64,000 bases of DNA, from the NCBI RefSeq assembly GCF_004768465.1, contig NZ_SRMF01000003.1, positions 62,001-126,000 of the forward strand, given 5' to 3'. The notes under the pieces are model-generated. The model searched no databases. It was not told where the DNA came from and was given only the letters and a program-made list of their open reading frames with translations. A program made the translations under genes and the position numbers. Source of the stretch: Natronospirillum operosum. Its GTDB lineage: Bacteria; Pseudomonadota; Gammaproteobacteria; Pseudomonadales; Natronospirillaceae. Positions 51,023 to 64,000 of the stretch are shown here, one piece after another. Position 1 is the stretch's first letter, and the number at the start of each line of letters is the position of its first letter.

Positions 51023-51550
51023 TTGGCACTGAGTAGTCTGTTTCTTGTCGGCCCCATGGGGGCCGGCAAGAGTACCCTCGGCCGCATGCTGGCCGATCTG
51101 CTGGACAAGACATTTGTGGACTCGGATCGGGTGATTGAAGAGCGAGCCGGGGCAGATATTCCCTGGATCTTCGATCTGGAAGGCGAGCCGGGTTTTCGCG
51201 TGCGCGAGATACAGGTTATAGATGAACTGACCCGGCAGCCCGATCTGGTACTGGCGACCGGTGGCGGCGCCGTTGTGCGGCCGGAAAACCGTGCCGCTCT
51301 GGCCGGTCGCGGCATCGTGGTGTACCTGCGCACCAGCGTGCCCACACAACTGGCCCGTACCAGCAAGGATCGCAATCGTCCCCTGTTGCAGAAACCCGAC
51401 CCCAGGCAGATACTGACCGACCTGCTGGCGGCGCGTGAGCCGCATTACACTGCCATTGCCGACCTGACCGTTGATACCGATCACATTCATCCGCGCGCAC
51501 TGGCTGAACAGATCGTGCAGTATTATCTGGAGCATCATGAAAACGCTTAG
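51023..51550 (+). CDS. aroK: Shikimate kinase
   Basis: AroK phosphorylates shikimate with ATP. The 175 residues show Walker A VGPMGAGKST, the shikimate-binding DSDRVIE and GFRVRE, GGG at LATGGGAV and the lid arginines in KDRNRPLL. The start appears to be TTG at 51023 with no strong ribosome site, so translation may depend on coupling to pilQ 6 bp upstream. It overlaps aroB by 14 bp. Confidence 0.95.
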   Translation: MALSSLFLVGPMGAGKSTLGRMLADLLDKTFVDSDRVIEERAGADIPWIFDLEGEPGFRVREIQVIDELTRQPDLVLATGGGAVVRPENRAALAGRGIVVYLRTSVPTQLARTSKDRNRPLLQKPDPRQILTDLLAAREPHYTAIADLTVDTDHIHPRALAEQIVQYYLEHHENA

Positions 51551-52625
51551 CCTTGACCTGCCTGCGCACCACTATGACATCCATATCGGTGCGGGCCTGC
51601 TGGCGCAGGCCGAACTGCTGGCGCCGCATTTGTCGCCAGAGGTACTTGTTGTTACCAACGAAACCATCGCGCCGCTCTATCTGGCGCGTCTTGAGGCTGC
51701 GCTGGTCAAACCGGATGCGAACCGCCGCATTGAAAGCGTGGTGCTGCCGGATGGCGAGCAGCACAAGCATCTGCGCACTCTGGATCAGGTGTTCACCCGC
51801 CTGCTGGAACTGAACTACTCGCGGCGCTGTACGCTGCTCGCGCTGGGTGGTGGTGTGATAGGCGACATGACCGGTTTTGCGGCCGCCTGCTACCAGCGTG
51901 GCGTCAACTATATCCAGTTGCCCACCACACTGCTGTCCCAGGTGGATTCCTCGGTGGGTGGCAAGACCGGGGTCAATCATGCGCTAGGCAAGAACATGAT
52001 CGGCGCCTTCAAGCAGCCCGAACTGGTACTGATCGACACCGATACGCTGAGCACCCTGCCCGATCGCGAATACGCTGCGGGCCTGGCCGAAGTGCTCAAA
52101 TACGGCCTGATTGCCGATGCCGGCTTTTTCGACTGGCTGGAACAACACTGGTCCGATCTGCTGGCCCGTCGCAGTGACGTGGTCAGTGAAGCCATCTACC
52201 GCTCCTGTGCACTCAAGGCCGAAGTGGTGGCCGAGGACGAAACCGAGCAGGGACGGCGCGCCATTCTCAATCTGGGCCACACCTTCGGCCACGCCATCGA
52301 GACCTGGACCGGCTATGGTGCCTGGTTGCACGGTGAAGCCGTGGCCACCGGCTTGCTGATGGCAACGGATCTGTCGCAACGCCTGGGCCATGTCGATGTG
52401 GCACTGGTTGAACGTGTGCGGACGCTGCTGCTGCAGGCCGAACTGCCGGTGCGCTCACCGACCGGAATGGCCCGCGACAACTATCTGCAGTTGATGGCGC
52501 GCGACAAGAAAGTGGAGTCCGGTGTGCTGCGCCTGGTGTTGTTAAACACGCTGGGCCATGCGATAGTGACCAGCGATTTCGCCGTTCAGGCTCTGTACGA
52601 GACGATCGACCATTTCAAGAGCTGA
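51537..52625 (+). CDS. aroB: 3-Dehydroquinate synthase
   Basis: AroB cyclises DAHP to 3-dehydroquinate with NAD and a divalent metal. At 362 residues it equals the E. coli length. Metal-ligand contexts LAEVLKYG, LGHTFGHAIE and WLHGEAVA are present, as is LGGGVIGD for NAD binding. The ATG at 51537 overlaps the end of aroK. Confidence 0.97.
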   Translation: MKTLSLDLPAHHYDIHIGAGLLAQAELLAPHLSPEVLVVTNETIAPLYLARLEAALVKPDANRRIESVVLPDGEQHKHLRTLDQVFTRLLELNYSRRCTLLALGGGVIGDMTGFAAACYQRGVNYIQLPTTLLSQVDSSVGGKTGVNHALGKNMIGAFKQPELVLIDTDTLSTLPDREYAAGLAEVLKYGLIADAGFFDWLEQHWSDLLARRSDVVSEAIYRSCALKAEVVAEDETEQGRRAILNLGHTFGHAIETWTGYGAWLHGEAVATGLLMATDLSQRLGHVDVALVERVRTLLLQAELPVRSPTGMARDNYLQLMARDKKVESGVLRLVLLNTLGHAIVTSDFAVQALYETIDHFKS

Positions 52626-52629
52626 GTTG

Positions 52630-54099
52630 ATGCCAGAACAGCCATCCTATGTCACCTACTACGGGCTGAAAAACGACCCGTTCGGCGGTCTGGTCGAGCA
52701 CCCCTTCGTGGCCGTCAGTGATCGCCAGCAGGTTGTTGATACGTTGCTGCACCTGCTCAGCTATACCGAAGATATAGTTTTCGTTGCCGGCCCTGCCGGC
52801 AGCGGCAAGACGGCTGTGCTTGAACAGCTTATCCGCCAGTTGCACGAGAATCTGGATCTGGTCATGGTGGATGTGGCCTCGATCAGCAGTGACAAGGAAC
52901 TGCTGTGGGATCTGGCCACCCAGTTTCATTTGCACCCGGATCGCTCCCATTCCACCCAGCGTCTGCAACTGATGCTGCAGGCGCATTGCCAGAGTCTGCA
53001 GGACCAGGGCAAGGTGCCGACCCTGGTGGTGGATGACATCGACGAGTTGCCGGTAGATGTACTGGCCGGGCTGAGTCCGGTGCTGCACGGCGGCCTCGAC
53101 AACACCGCGGGCCTCAGACTGGTCGGGCTGGCTTCGGACCCGGGCGAGATCCGGCGCGAACTGTCTGCGCTCGGCTTTGCGTCCGCCCAGATGATCGAGC
53201 TGGCGCCGCTGACCCTGCCCGAATGTGTCAATCTGCTGCAGGCCTACTTTCTGCGCGGCGGCCTGGATACCGGCATACCTCTGGATGGCAATACACTGAA
53301 GCGCCTGCACCGGCAGAGCCAGGGCCGACCCGGGCCCTTCCTCGACGGTGTGCGCGATACCCTGCTGGTGGAATCCCAGCGCCGGCGCCGGCGCTCGGTT
53401 GTGCCCTGGCCACACATGGTGGCCGGCGCCGCAATCATTGCCGTGCTGGCGCTCGCTGCCCTGTATCAGGGTGGATCTGATCCGGAGCCACAGGAGCTGG
53501 TTGATCCCGCCGCAGAGATGGAAATGGACTCTGACCCGGAGCCGGCGGATGAAACCCAGCCCGGCATTGATCAGGCGCTGGCGGAAGATACGGCTGAAAC
53601 AGTGCGGCAGCGCCTGGAAGAAGCCATGGGCGGAGGCCCTGAAGACAGCGCCCCTGAGCAGGCTCCCGAATCGGCACCACAGGACACCGAGGGTGCAGCC
53701 ATTCCGCCGGAATTACTGGCTGATCTGGAAGAGTCGGCGCCAGAGCCGACCCCTGAACCGGAACCCGAGCCGGAGCCTGCCCCGGCCGCGAGCGGCCACC
53801 CGCTGGCGTCTCCGGACTGGCTGCGGGCTGCTGACAGCGGTCATTTCACCATTCAGCTGCTGGGTGCCCGCGAGCAGGACAACATCATCAACTTTGCCCA
53901 GCAGCATGACCTGACGCCCGACAATGCCGCTCTGGTGCGCACTGAACTGGACGGCAGTCCCTGGTACGTGCTGGTCACGGGCAGTTACCCCGACAGGGAT
54001 GCGGCGCGTGCGGCGATAGAAGCACTGCCTTCCGATCTGCAGGGGCTGGCCCCCTGGCCCAGAACCCTGGGAGCCCTGCAGGGGGCTTCCGGCCCCTGA
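52630..54099 (+). CDS. DamX-like protein (AAA ATPase plus SPOR domain)
   Basis: The 489-residue protein has an N-terminal ExeA/AAA ATPase domain with Walker A GPAGSGKT at about 54-61 and Walker B LVVDDID at about 130-137, one membrane helix at about 260-283, a long acidic Pro/Glu-rich linker and a C-terminal SPOR domain (about 405-480; FTIQLLGAREQDNIINF). This is the layout of the DamX-like protein found after aroB in Pseudomonas and related genera; E. coli DamX lacks an intact ATPase. It is likely a septal-ring protein. Confidence 0.88.
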   Translation: MPEQPSYVTYYGLKNDPFGGLVEHPFVAVSDRQQVVDTLLHLLSYTEDIVFVAGPAGSGKTAVLEQLIRQLHENLDLVMVDVASISSDKELLWDLATQFHLHPDRSHSTQRLQLMLQAHCQSLQDQGKVPTLVVDDIDELPVDVLAGLSPVLHGGLDNTAGLRLVGLASDPGEIRRELSALGFASAQMIELAPLTLPECVNLLQAYFLRGGLDTGIPLDGNTLKRLHRQSQGRPGPFLDGVRDTLLVESQRRRRRSVVPWPHMVAGAAIIAVLALAALYQGGSDPEPQELVDPAAEMEMDSDPEPADETQPGIDQALAEDTAETVRQRLEEAMGGGPEDSAPEQAPESAPQDTEGAAIPPELLADLEESAPEPTPEPEPEPEPAPAASGHPLASPDWLRAADSGHFTIQLLGAREQDNIINFAQQHDLTPDNAALVRTELDGSPWYVLVTGSYPDRDAARAAIEALPSDLQGLAPWPRTLGALQGASGP

Positions 54100-54120
54100 T
54101 GCGGTTATACCGTTAAAATG

Positions 54121-54149
54121 TTGAAATAAATCGATTGCAGGCCGATATT
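54121..54149 (+). promoter_or_regulatory. Predicted gltBD promoter
   Basis: TTGAAA (54121-54126, 5 of 6 to the -35) and GATATT (54144-54149, 4 of 6 to the -10) are separated by 17 bp. The -10 is embedded in an inverted repeat AGGCCG / CGGCCT spanning 54139-54160, which could be an operator. Confidence 0.45.
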
Positions 54150-54237
54150 ACGTACGGCCTGATTGTTGGCTGCCGGTTGCCTGATTAACATTGTGGCAGG
54201 TGTTGATCAAAGAATAACCACCCAGGTATTGCCCCCT

Positions 54238-60119
<5,882 letters not shown>

Positions 60120-60219
60120 ACCGGCGCCGGACCGGCCGCGAGCCCGCAGTCTTGGGTCGCTCGGGAATCTGGGGTAGACTGCGCCGCTGGTCCGGACACA
60201 ATCGGGAAGACACTGGCAT

Positions 60220-61131
60220 ATGACACAGTACCGCATCGGCATTGATCTCGGGGGCACCAAGGCAGAGGTGATTCTGCTCAGCGGTGACAGCCAGGAGCAT
60301 TTTCGGACCCGGGTGCCGACGCCCAGGGGTGACTATGACGGCACCCTGGCCGTGCTGGCGGATCTGGTGGCGCAGGCCGAGGCTGCTGCAGGCCAGCAGA
60401 ATATCCCGGTCGGTGTGGGCATCCCCGGCACAGTGTCGCGCAAAAGCGGGCAGGTCAAGAATGCCAACTCGACCTGGCTCAACGGACGCACCATGCAGGA
60501 AGACCTGTCAACGCTGCTGCAGCGTCCGGTCACGATCATGAATGACGCCAACTGCCTGGCGCTGTCAGAGGCCACTGACGGTGCAGCGCGCGACTATGAG
60601 AACGTGTTTGCAGTGATACTGGGTACCGGCTGCGGCGCCGGCATCAGCTCTCGGCGCACGCCCATTGCCGGGCCCAACGGTGTGGCGGGCGAATGGGGCC
60701 ACAACCCGCTGCCCTGGACGCCGGAACACGAAATGCGCCGCCGCCCCTGCTATTGCGGGCGCATGGGCTGCAACGAGACTTTTCTGTCCGGCACCGGTCT
60801 GAGCCGAAGCTTTGAGCTGGCCACCGGTGAACAGTTGAAAGGGCATGAAATTGCCAGCCGGGCCGCTGAAGGCCAGGTTGCAGCGCAGCGCGTGCTGGAC
60901 GACTACATGGATCAACTGGCGCGTGGCCTGTCCAATGTGATCAATGTGCTGGACCCGGATGTCATCGTGGTCGGCGGTGGCGTGTCCAATATCAGTGCCA
61001 TCTACCAGCGCGTGCCAGCGCTGCTGCCCCAGTATGTTTTCGGGGGCGAGTGCGACACGCCCATTGTGCAGGCCATGCACGGAGATTCCAGCGGCGTTCG
61101 GGGAGCGGCCTGGCTGAATCCGCTGGATTGA
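60220..61131 (+). CDS. mak: Fructokinase of the ROK family (Mak-like)
   Basis: The enzyme likely phosphorylates fructose to fructose 6-phosphate. The 303 residues match E. coli Mak closely: IGIDLGGTKAEVI, PTPRGDYDGT, KNANSTWLNG, NDANCLALSEA, the zinc-binding GHNPLPW with CYCGRMGCNETF, and the shared C-terminus HGDSSGVRGAAWLNP. In Pseudomonas hemE follows gltD, so this is a synteny break. Confidence 0.92.
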   Translation: MTQYRIGIDLGGTKAEVILLSGDSQEHFRTRVPTPRGDYDGTLAVLADLVAQAEAAAGQQNIPVGVGIPGTVSRKSGQVKNANSTWLNGRTMQEDLSTLLQRPVTIMNDANCLALSEATDGAARDYENVFAVILGTGCGAGISSRRTPIAGPNGVAGEWGHNPLPWTPEHEMRRRPCYCGRMGCNETFLSGTGLSRSFELATGEQLKGHEIASRAAEGQVAAQRVLDDYMDQLARGLSNVINVLDPDVIVVGGGVSNISAIYQRVPALLPQYVFGGECDTPIVQAMHGDSSGVRGAAWLNPLD

Positions 61132-61155
61132 CAGCCGGCGGCCGCATTGTTGTGG

Positions 61156-61764
61156 TCAGTCTTCAGTGTCAGCCGGCATTTCCACCGGTTCGGTGGCAGT
61201 GGGTTCTTCTTCCACCTCCAGACGATTGTCGACGACGGCAACGGCCTCAAGCCGCTGTGACAGCTGGGTAGCGACCATACGCTCCAGTTCGGTTTCGACC
61301 GAACCTTCCAGCGTCAGGTGATCGCCATCCAGTACAAAGGTGATGTTTTCGCCATCCAGCACCGGGCTTTCCTCAAAGTCCTGTCTCAACTGGGCTGCGA
61401 TGTGGGCCTGCTGCCATTCATTGAACGAGGATTGCCGCAACTGGGCATTCTGCGCCGCTTCCGTACCGGTTTCCCCCTGCTGCAGATCCAGCGACTCTTC
61501 GACCTCACTGACGCCGGGCATGCTGGCGGCAACCGCCAGCGCCAGATCACGCTCCAGGTTGCTGCCAATGTTGCCGGTCAGCATCACGCTGCCGTCTTCC
61601 ACCGCCACATCTATCGAGCGCCCGCTCAATACCGGTGACAGGAGCAATGCGGTTTCAACCCGCCCCGTAATCCGTTCATCCGAATCTTCGGCCCAGGCCG
61701 GGCTGGTCCATACCATCGCGCTCAATACCAGGCAGAACAGCGGTATCTGGCTTTTGCGTTTCAT
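61156..61764 (-). CDS. OsmY-like periplasmic protein with BON domains
   Basis: The 202-residue precursor has a signal peptide ending SPAWA and two BON-type segments (SIDVAVEDGSVMLTGNI and ITFVLDGDHLTLEGSV). BON proteins bind membranes and are often osmotically induced. It is convergent with mak and divergent from the BCCT transporter, which fits a shared osmotic-stress theme. Confidence 0.85.
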   Translation of the reverse strand: MKRKSQIPLFCLVLSAMVWTSPAWAEDSDERITGRVETALLLSPVLSGRSIDVAVEDGSVMLTGNIGSNLERDLALAVAASMPGVSEVEESLDLQQGETGTEAAQNAQLRQSSFNEWQQAHIAAQLRQDFEESPVLDGENITFVLDGDHLTLEGSVETELERMVATQLSQRLEAVAVVDNRLEVEEEPTATEPVEMPADTED

Positions 61765-62112
61765 GACAACTCCTGTAGCAGCGCATTACTCGTATTCGAG
61801 GCAAGGGTAACATATCAGGCCAGGTCTTTCCCCGGGGCACCTCCTGCGGGCGTCTGTGCTTCACCTGATTGTAAAGATGCCCCGGCACGGATTTGACATG
61901 TCTTGTCTGAGGCCCTTAGGGTTGCCGCCTTCCTTTTTGTGTCAAGGTCTGCAGCGACGGTGCGGCGGGACCTGTTTTTGTCGTTAATTGGCTGGCCTTT
62001 TTTTGTACTTGTTGCAATTAGCTATTAGTATTAGAAGCGCAAGAGGGATTTACACATATTTTGCCAAGCAAATTCAGTAGCTACATTCAACCATGTTCAT
62101 GGGAGAAAAGCA
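61765..62112. other. Divergent intergenic region between the BON gene and the BCCT gene
   Basis: No gene is visible. The A/T-rich stretch from about 61980 to 62080, with many TTAGTA/TTGCAA-like steps, probably holds the transporter promoter, but I could not place a convincing -35/-10 pair. GGGAG at about 62100 is the ribosome site of the BCCT gene. Confidence 0.5.
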
Positions 62113-63723
62113 GTGAGTGAAAATCAAGACTTGAAAGAGCTAAAAGAAGAGTACGATACGGACTATCAGGCGGGGCAGGACAACATCAACCCCATGGGCC
62201 TGGATATCCACAATCCGGTATTCATCATCGCCGCAGTACTGATCCTTGTCTTCGTGGTCGGCACCATCATGGTTCCGGGTCCGGCGGGCGCGGCCATGGG
62301 GAATCTGCGCAGTTTCTTCGAGACCAACTTTGACTTTGCCTTCCTGGTGGCAGGCAACCTGTTTGTCCTGTTCTGTCTGACGCTGATCTTCCTGCCCATC
62401 GGCAAGATCCGCCTCGGCGGCGAAAGCGCCAAACCCGAGTTTTCCACCCTGTCGTGGTTTTCCATGCTGTTTGCCGCCGGCATGGGTATCGGCCTGATGT
62501 TCTGGGCTGTGGCGGAACCGGTCGGGTACTACACCGAGTGGTTTGGCACGCCGCTGAATGTTGAAGGCTTTTCGCCAGCGGCCGAACGTGCTGCCATGGG
62601 TGCGACCATGTATCACTGGGGTCTGCATCCCTGGGCGATCTACGGTGTGGTGGCGTTGGCGCTGGCGTTCTTCACCTACAACAAGGGCCTGCCGCTGACC
62701 ATTCGTTCCACCTTCTACCCGCTGCTGGGTGAGCGGGTCTGGGGTCCGATCGGTCACGTGATCGACATCCTGGCCGTGCTGGCCACCCTGTTCGGCCTCG
62801 CCACCTCGCTCGGTTTCGGTGCGCAACAGGCGGCTGCCGGCCTGGACTACCTGACCAACGGTGCCATCGAAGCCAATCTTGCCACCCAGATCGGTATCAT
62901 TATCGGGGTGACCTTCCTGGCCCTGATCTCGGTCATGCGCGGTATTCACGGTGGCGTCAAGATTCTGAGTAACATCAATATCGCCATGGCCGGCGTGTTG
63001 CTGCTGTTTGTTATTCTGGTGGGCGGTCTGGCCACCTTCTTCAGCTACCTGTTCACGACCACGACGTCGTATGCGCAATACATCTTCCCGCTGAGCAACC
63101 CGGTTGGACGCGAGGATGAAACCTTCTATCACGGCTGGACCATCTTCTACTGGGCCTGGTGGATCTCCTGGTCACCCTTTGTCGGCATGTTCATCGCCCG
63201 CGTTTCCAAGGGCCGTACCGTGCGCGAGTTCCTGACTGCGGTATTGATCATCCCGACCGTGGTCACGGTTGTCTGGATGAGCGCCCTGGGCGGCAATGGT
63301 CTGCAGCAGGCGGCCGAAGGCATCGGCGTTCTGGGCAGCGATGGCATTACCAATGCGGATCTGTCCCTGTTCCATATGCTGGACAATCTGCCGCTGGCGA
63401 ATATCACAGCCTTTGTGGCCATCATCCTGGTGCTGGTGTTCTTCGTGACCTCGTCGGACTCCGGGTCCCTGGTTATCGACAGCATCACCGCCGGCGGCAA
63501 GCTGGATGCGCCGCAGGCTCAGCGGGTGTTCTGGGTGGTTATCGAAGGCCTGATTGCCGCTGTACTGCTCTTTGGCGGTGGTGATGACGGTCTGACGGCC
63601 CTGCAGAATGCCTCCATCGCGACCGGCTTCCCGTTCGCGGTCATCCTGCTGCTGATGTGTGTGAGTATCGTCAAGGGGCTGACCCACGAGCGCAAGCTGC
63701 TGGCGGCCCAGAAACAGGCCTGA
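62113..63723 (+). CDS. BCCT-family betaine/choline/carnitine transporter
   Basis: This 536-residue inner-membrane symporter likely takes up glycine betaine or a related osmolyte. About twelve helices are visible, with the family's GMGIGLMFWAVAEPVGYY and the aromatic TM8 signature WAWWISWSPFVGMFIARVSKGR that forms the trimethylammonium site. The start is GTG with GGGAG upstream. The N-terminus is highly charged; there is no long C-terminal osmosensor tail. A terminator follows. Confidence 0.93.
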   Translation: MSENQDLKELKEEYDTDYQAGQDNINPMGLDIHNPVFIIAAVLILVFVVGTIMVPGPAGAAMGNLRSFFETNFDFAFLVAGNLFVLFCLTLIFLPIGKIRLGGESAKPEFSTLSWFSMLFAAGMGIGLMFWAVAEPVGYYTEWFGTPLNVEGFSPAAERAAMGATMYHWGLHPWAIYGVVALALAFFTYNKGLPLTIRSTFYPLLGERVWGPIGHVIDILAVLATLFGLATSLGFGAQQAAAGLDYLTNGAIEANLATQIGIIIGVTFLALISVMRGIHGGVKILSNINIAMAGVLLLFVILVGGLATFFSYLFTTTTSYAQYIFPLSNPVGREDETFYHGWTIFYWAWWISWSPFVGMFIARVSKGRTVREFLTAVLIIPTVVTVVWMSALGGNGLQQAAEGIGVLGSDGITNADLSLFHMLDNLPLANITAFVAIILVLVFFVTSSDSGSLVIDSITAGGKLDAPQAQRVFWVVIEGLIAAVLLFGGGDDGLTALQNASIATGFPFAVILLLMCVSIVKGLTHERKLLAAQKQA

Positions 63724-63772
63724 TACGCGCTTCGCAGCAAGCTGAGCCGTGCGGCGCACGGTTCAGCGTCTG

Positions 63773-63804
63773 AACCCGGTGTGGGAGACCACGCCGGGTT
63801 TTTT
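63773..63804 (+). terminator. Terminator after the BCCT gene
   Basis: AACCCGG (63773-63779) with an extended inner stem pairs with CCGGGTT (63794-63800), loop GAGA, followed by TTTT. Confidence 0.9.
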
Positions 63805-63860
63805 GTATGCGTGCGGATGCGGTAGGCTAAGCTTCGGATATTACATTGCGGAGCCGAAAC

Positions 63861-64000
63861 ATGACCAAGACACAGGGGTTGCCCGTTGCCTTTATCGGCA
63901 TGGGCGTCATGGGGTACCCGATGGCCGGGCATTTGCAGCAGGCCGGCCACCAGGTCAGTGTCTACAACCGGACAGCTGACAAGGCAGAACGCTGGGTGGG
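63861..64000 (+). CDS. Beta-hydroxyacid dehydrogenase (3-hydroxyisobutyrate dehydrogenase-like), partial
   Basis: The 46 visible residues start MTKTQGLPVAFIGMGVMGYPM and continue to SVYNRTADKAERW. This is the N-terminal Rossmann domain of the 6-phosphogluconate/3-hydroxyisobutyrate dehydrogenase family (MmsB, GarR, GlxR type), with GMGVMGYPMAGHL as the nucleotide motif. The substrate is not predictable from this part. The gene runs off the window. Confidence 0.85.
   Translation, partial: MTKTQGLPVAFIGMGVMGYPMAGHLQQAGHQVSVYNRTADKAERWV

Overview
The window reads as chromosomal, mostly core-genome DNA from a GC-rich (roughly 60% by eye) Gammaproteobacterium. The run hslV-hslU, SPOR protein, argS, priA, rpmE, maeB, ponA, pilMNOPQ, aroK-aroB, damX-like, gltB-gltD is the gene order I know from Pseudomonas, and ubiE-ubiJ-ubiB-hisE-tatABC is also Pseudomonas-like. 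A full MalEFG importer, a BCCT osmolyte transporter and a SulP-UspA pair would fit a marine or halotolerant relative (Oceanospirillales-type), but that placement is inference.

Layout. 1-2.3 kb: a CpxA-type kinase cut by the window edge, its CpxR regulator, and a divergent Smr-domain gene. 2.4-3.1 kb: tRNA-Leu(CAG) with a strong promoter, a pair of DnaA-box-like sites and a REP-like palindrome. 3.1-10 kb, leftward: acs, a LonB/YcbZ-type protease, thyA, lgt and udk. 10-12.4 kb: two small unrecognised ORFs, a DUF2000 gene, and an iron-storage cluster with two complementary bacterioferritin subunits and bfd behind a Fur-like box. 12.6-16.5 kb, rightward: pgk, fba, serA. 16.6-20.6 kb: a four-gene lipoprotein operon (LPP20-like, COG3014-like, LpoB-like, LPP20-like). 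20.9-27.9 kb: malE, malF, malG (with a large insertion), sulP and a tandem-Usp gene.

27.9-33.1 kb, leftward: tatC, tatB, tatA, hinT, hisE, ubiB, ubiJ, ubiE. 33.4-41.5 kb: hslU, hslV, a secreted protein of unknown function, a SPOR protein, argS and priA. 41.6-46 kb: rpmE, maeB, ponA. 46.1-54.1 kb: the type IV pilus assembly operon pilMNOPQ running into aroK, aroB and a DamX-like cell-division gene. 54.2-64 kb: gltB, gltD, a Mak-type fructokinase, an OsmY-like BON protein, a BCCT transporter and the start of a beta-hydroxyacid dehydrogenase.

I see no prophage, transposase, CRISPR array, toxin-antitoxin pair or recognisable defence island. The most unusual signal is non-coding. Three intergenic elements (33.2, 39.2 and 43.3 kb) combine a dispersed AGTCGAC/GACAGT-rich block with an array of a 7-bp unit (TACCGTC, about 10.9, 3.9 and 5.7 copies). 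All three have the same orientation, and each array lies 0-5 bp from the stop codon of a leftward gene (hslU, priA, ponA). Other points of interest are the two copies of a REP-like palindrome, the enlarged MalG periplasmic loop, the paired catalytic/heme bacterioferritins, the four-lipoprotein operon and the small ORFs around 10-11 kb.
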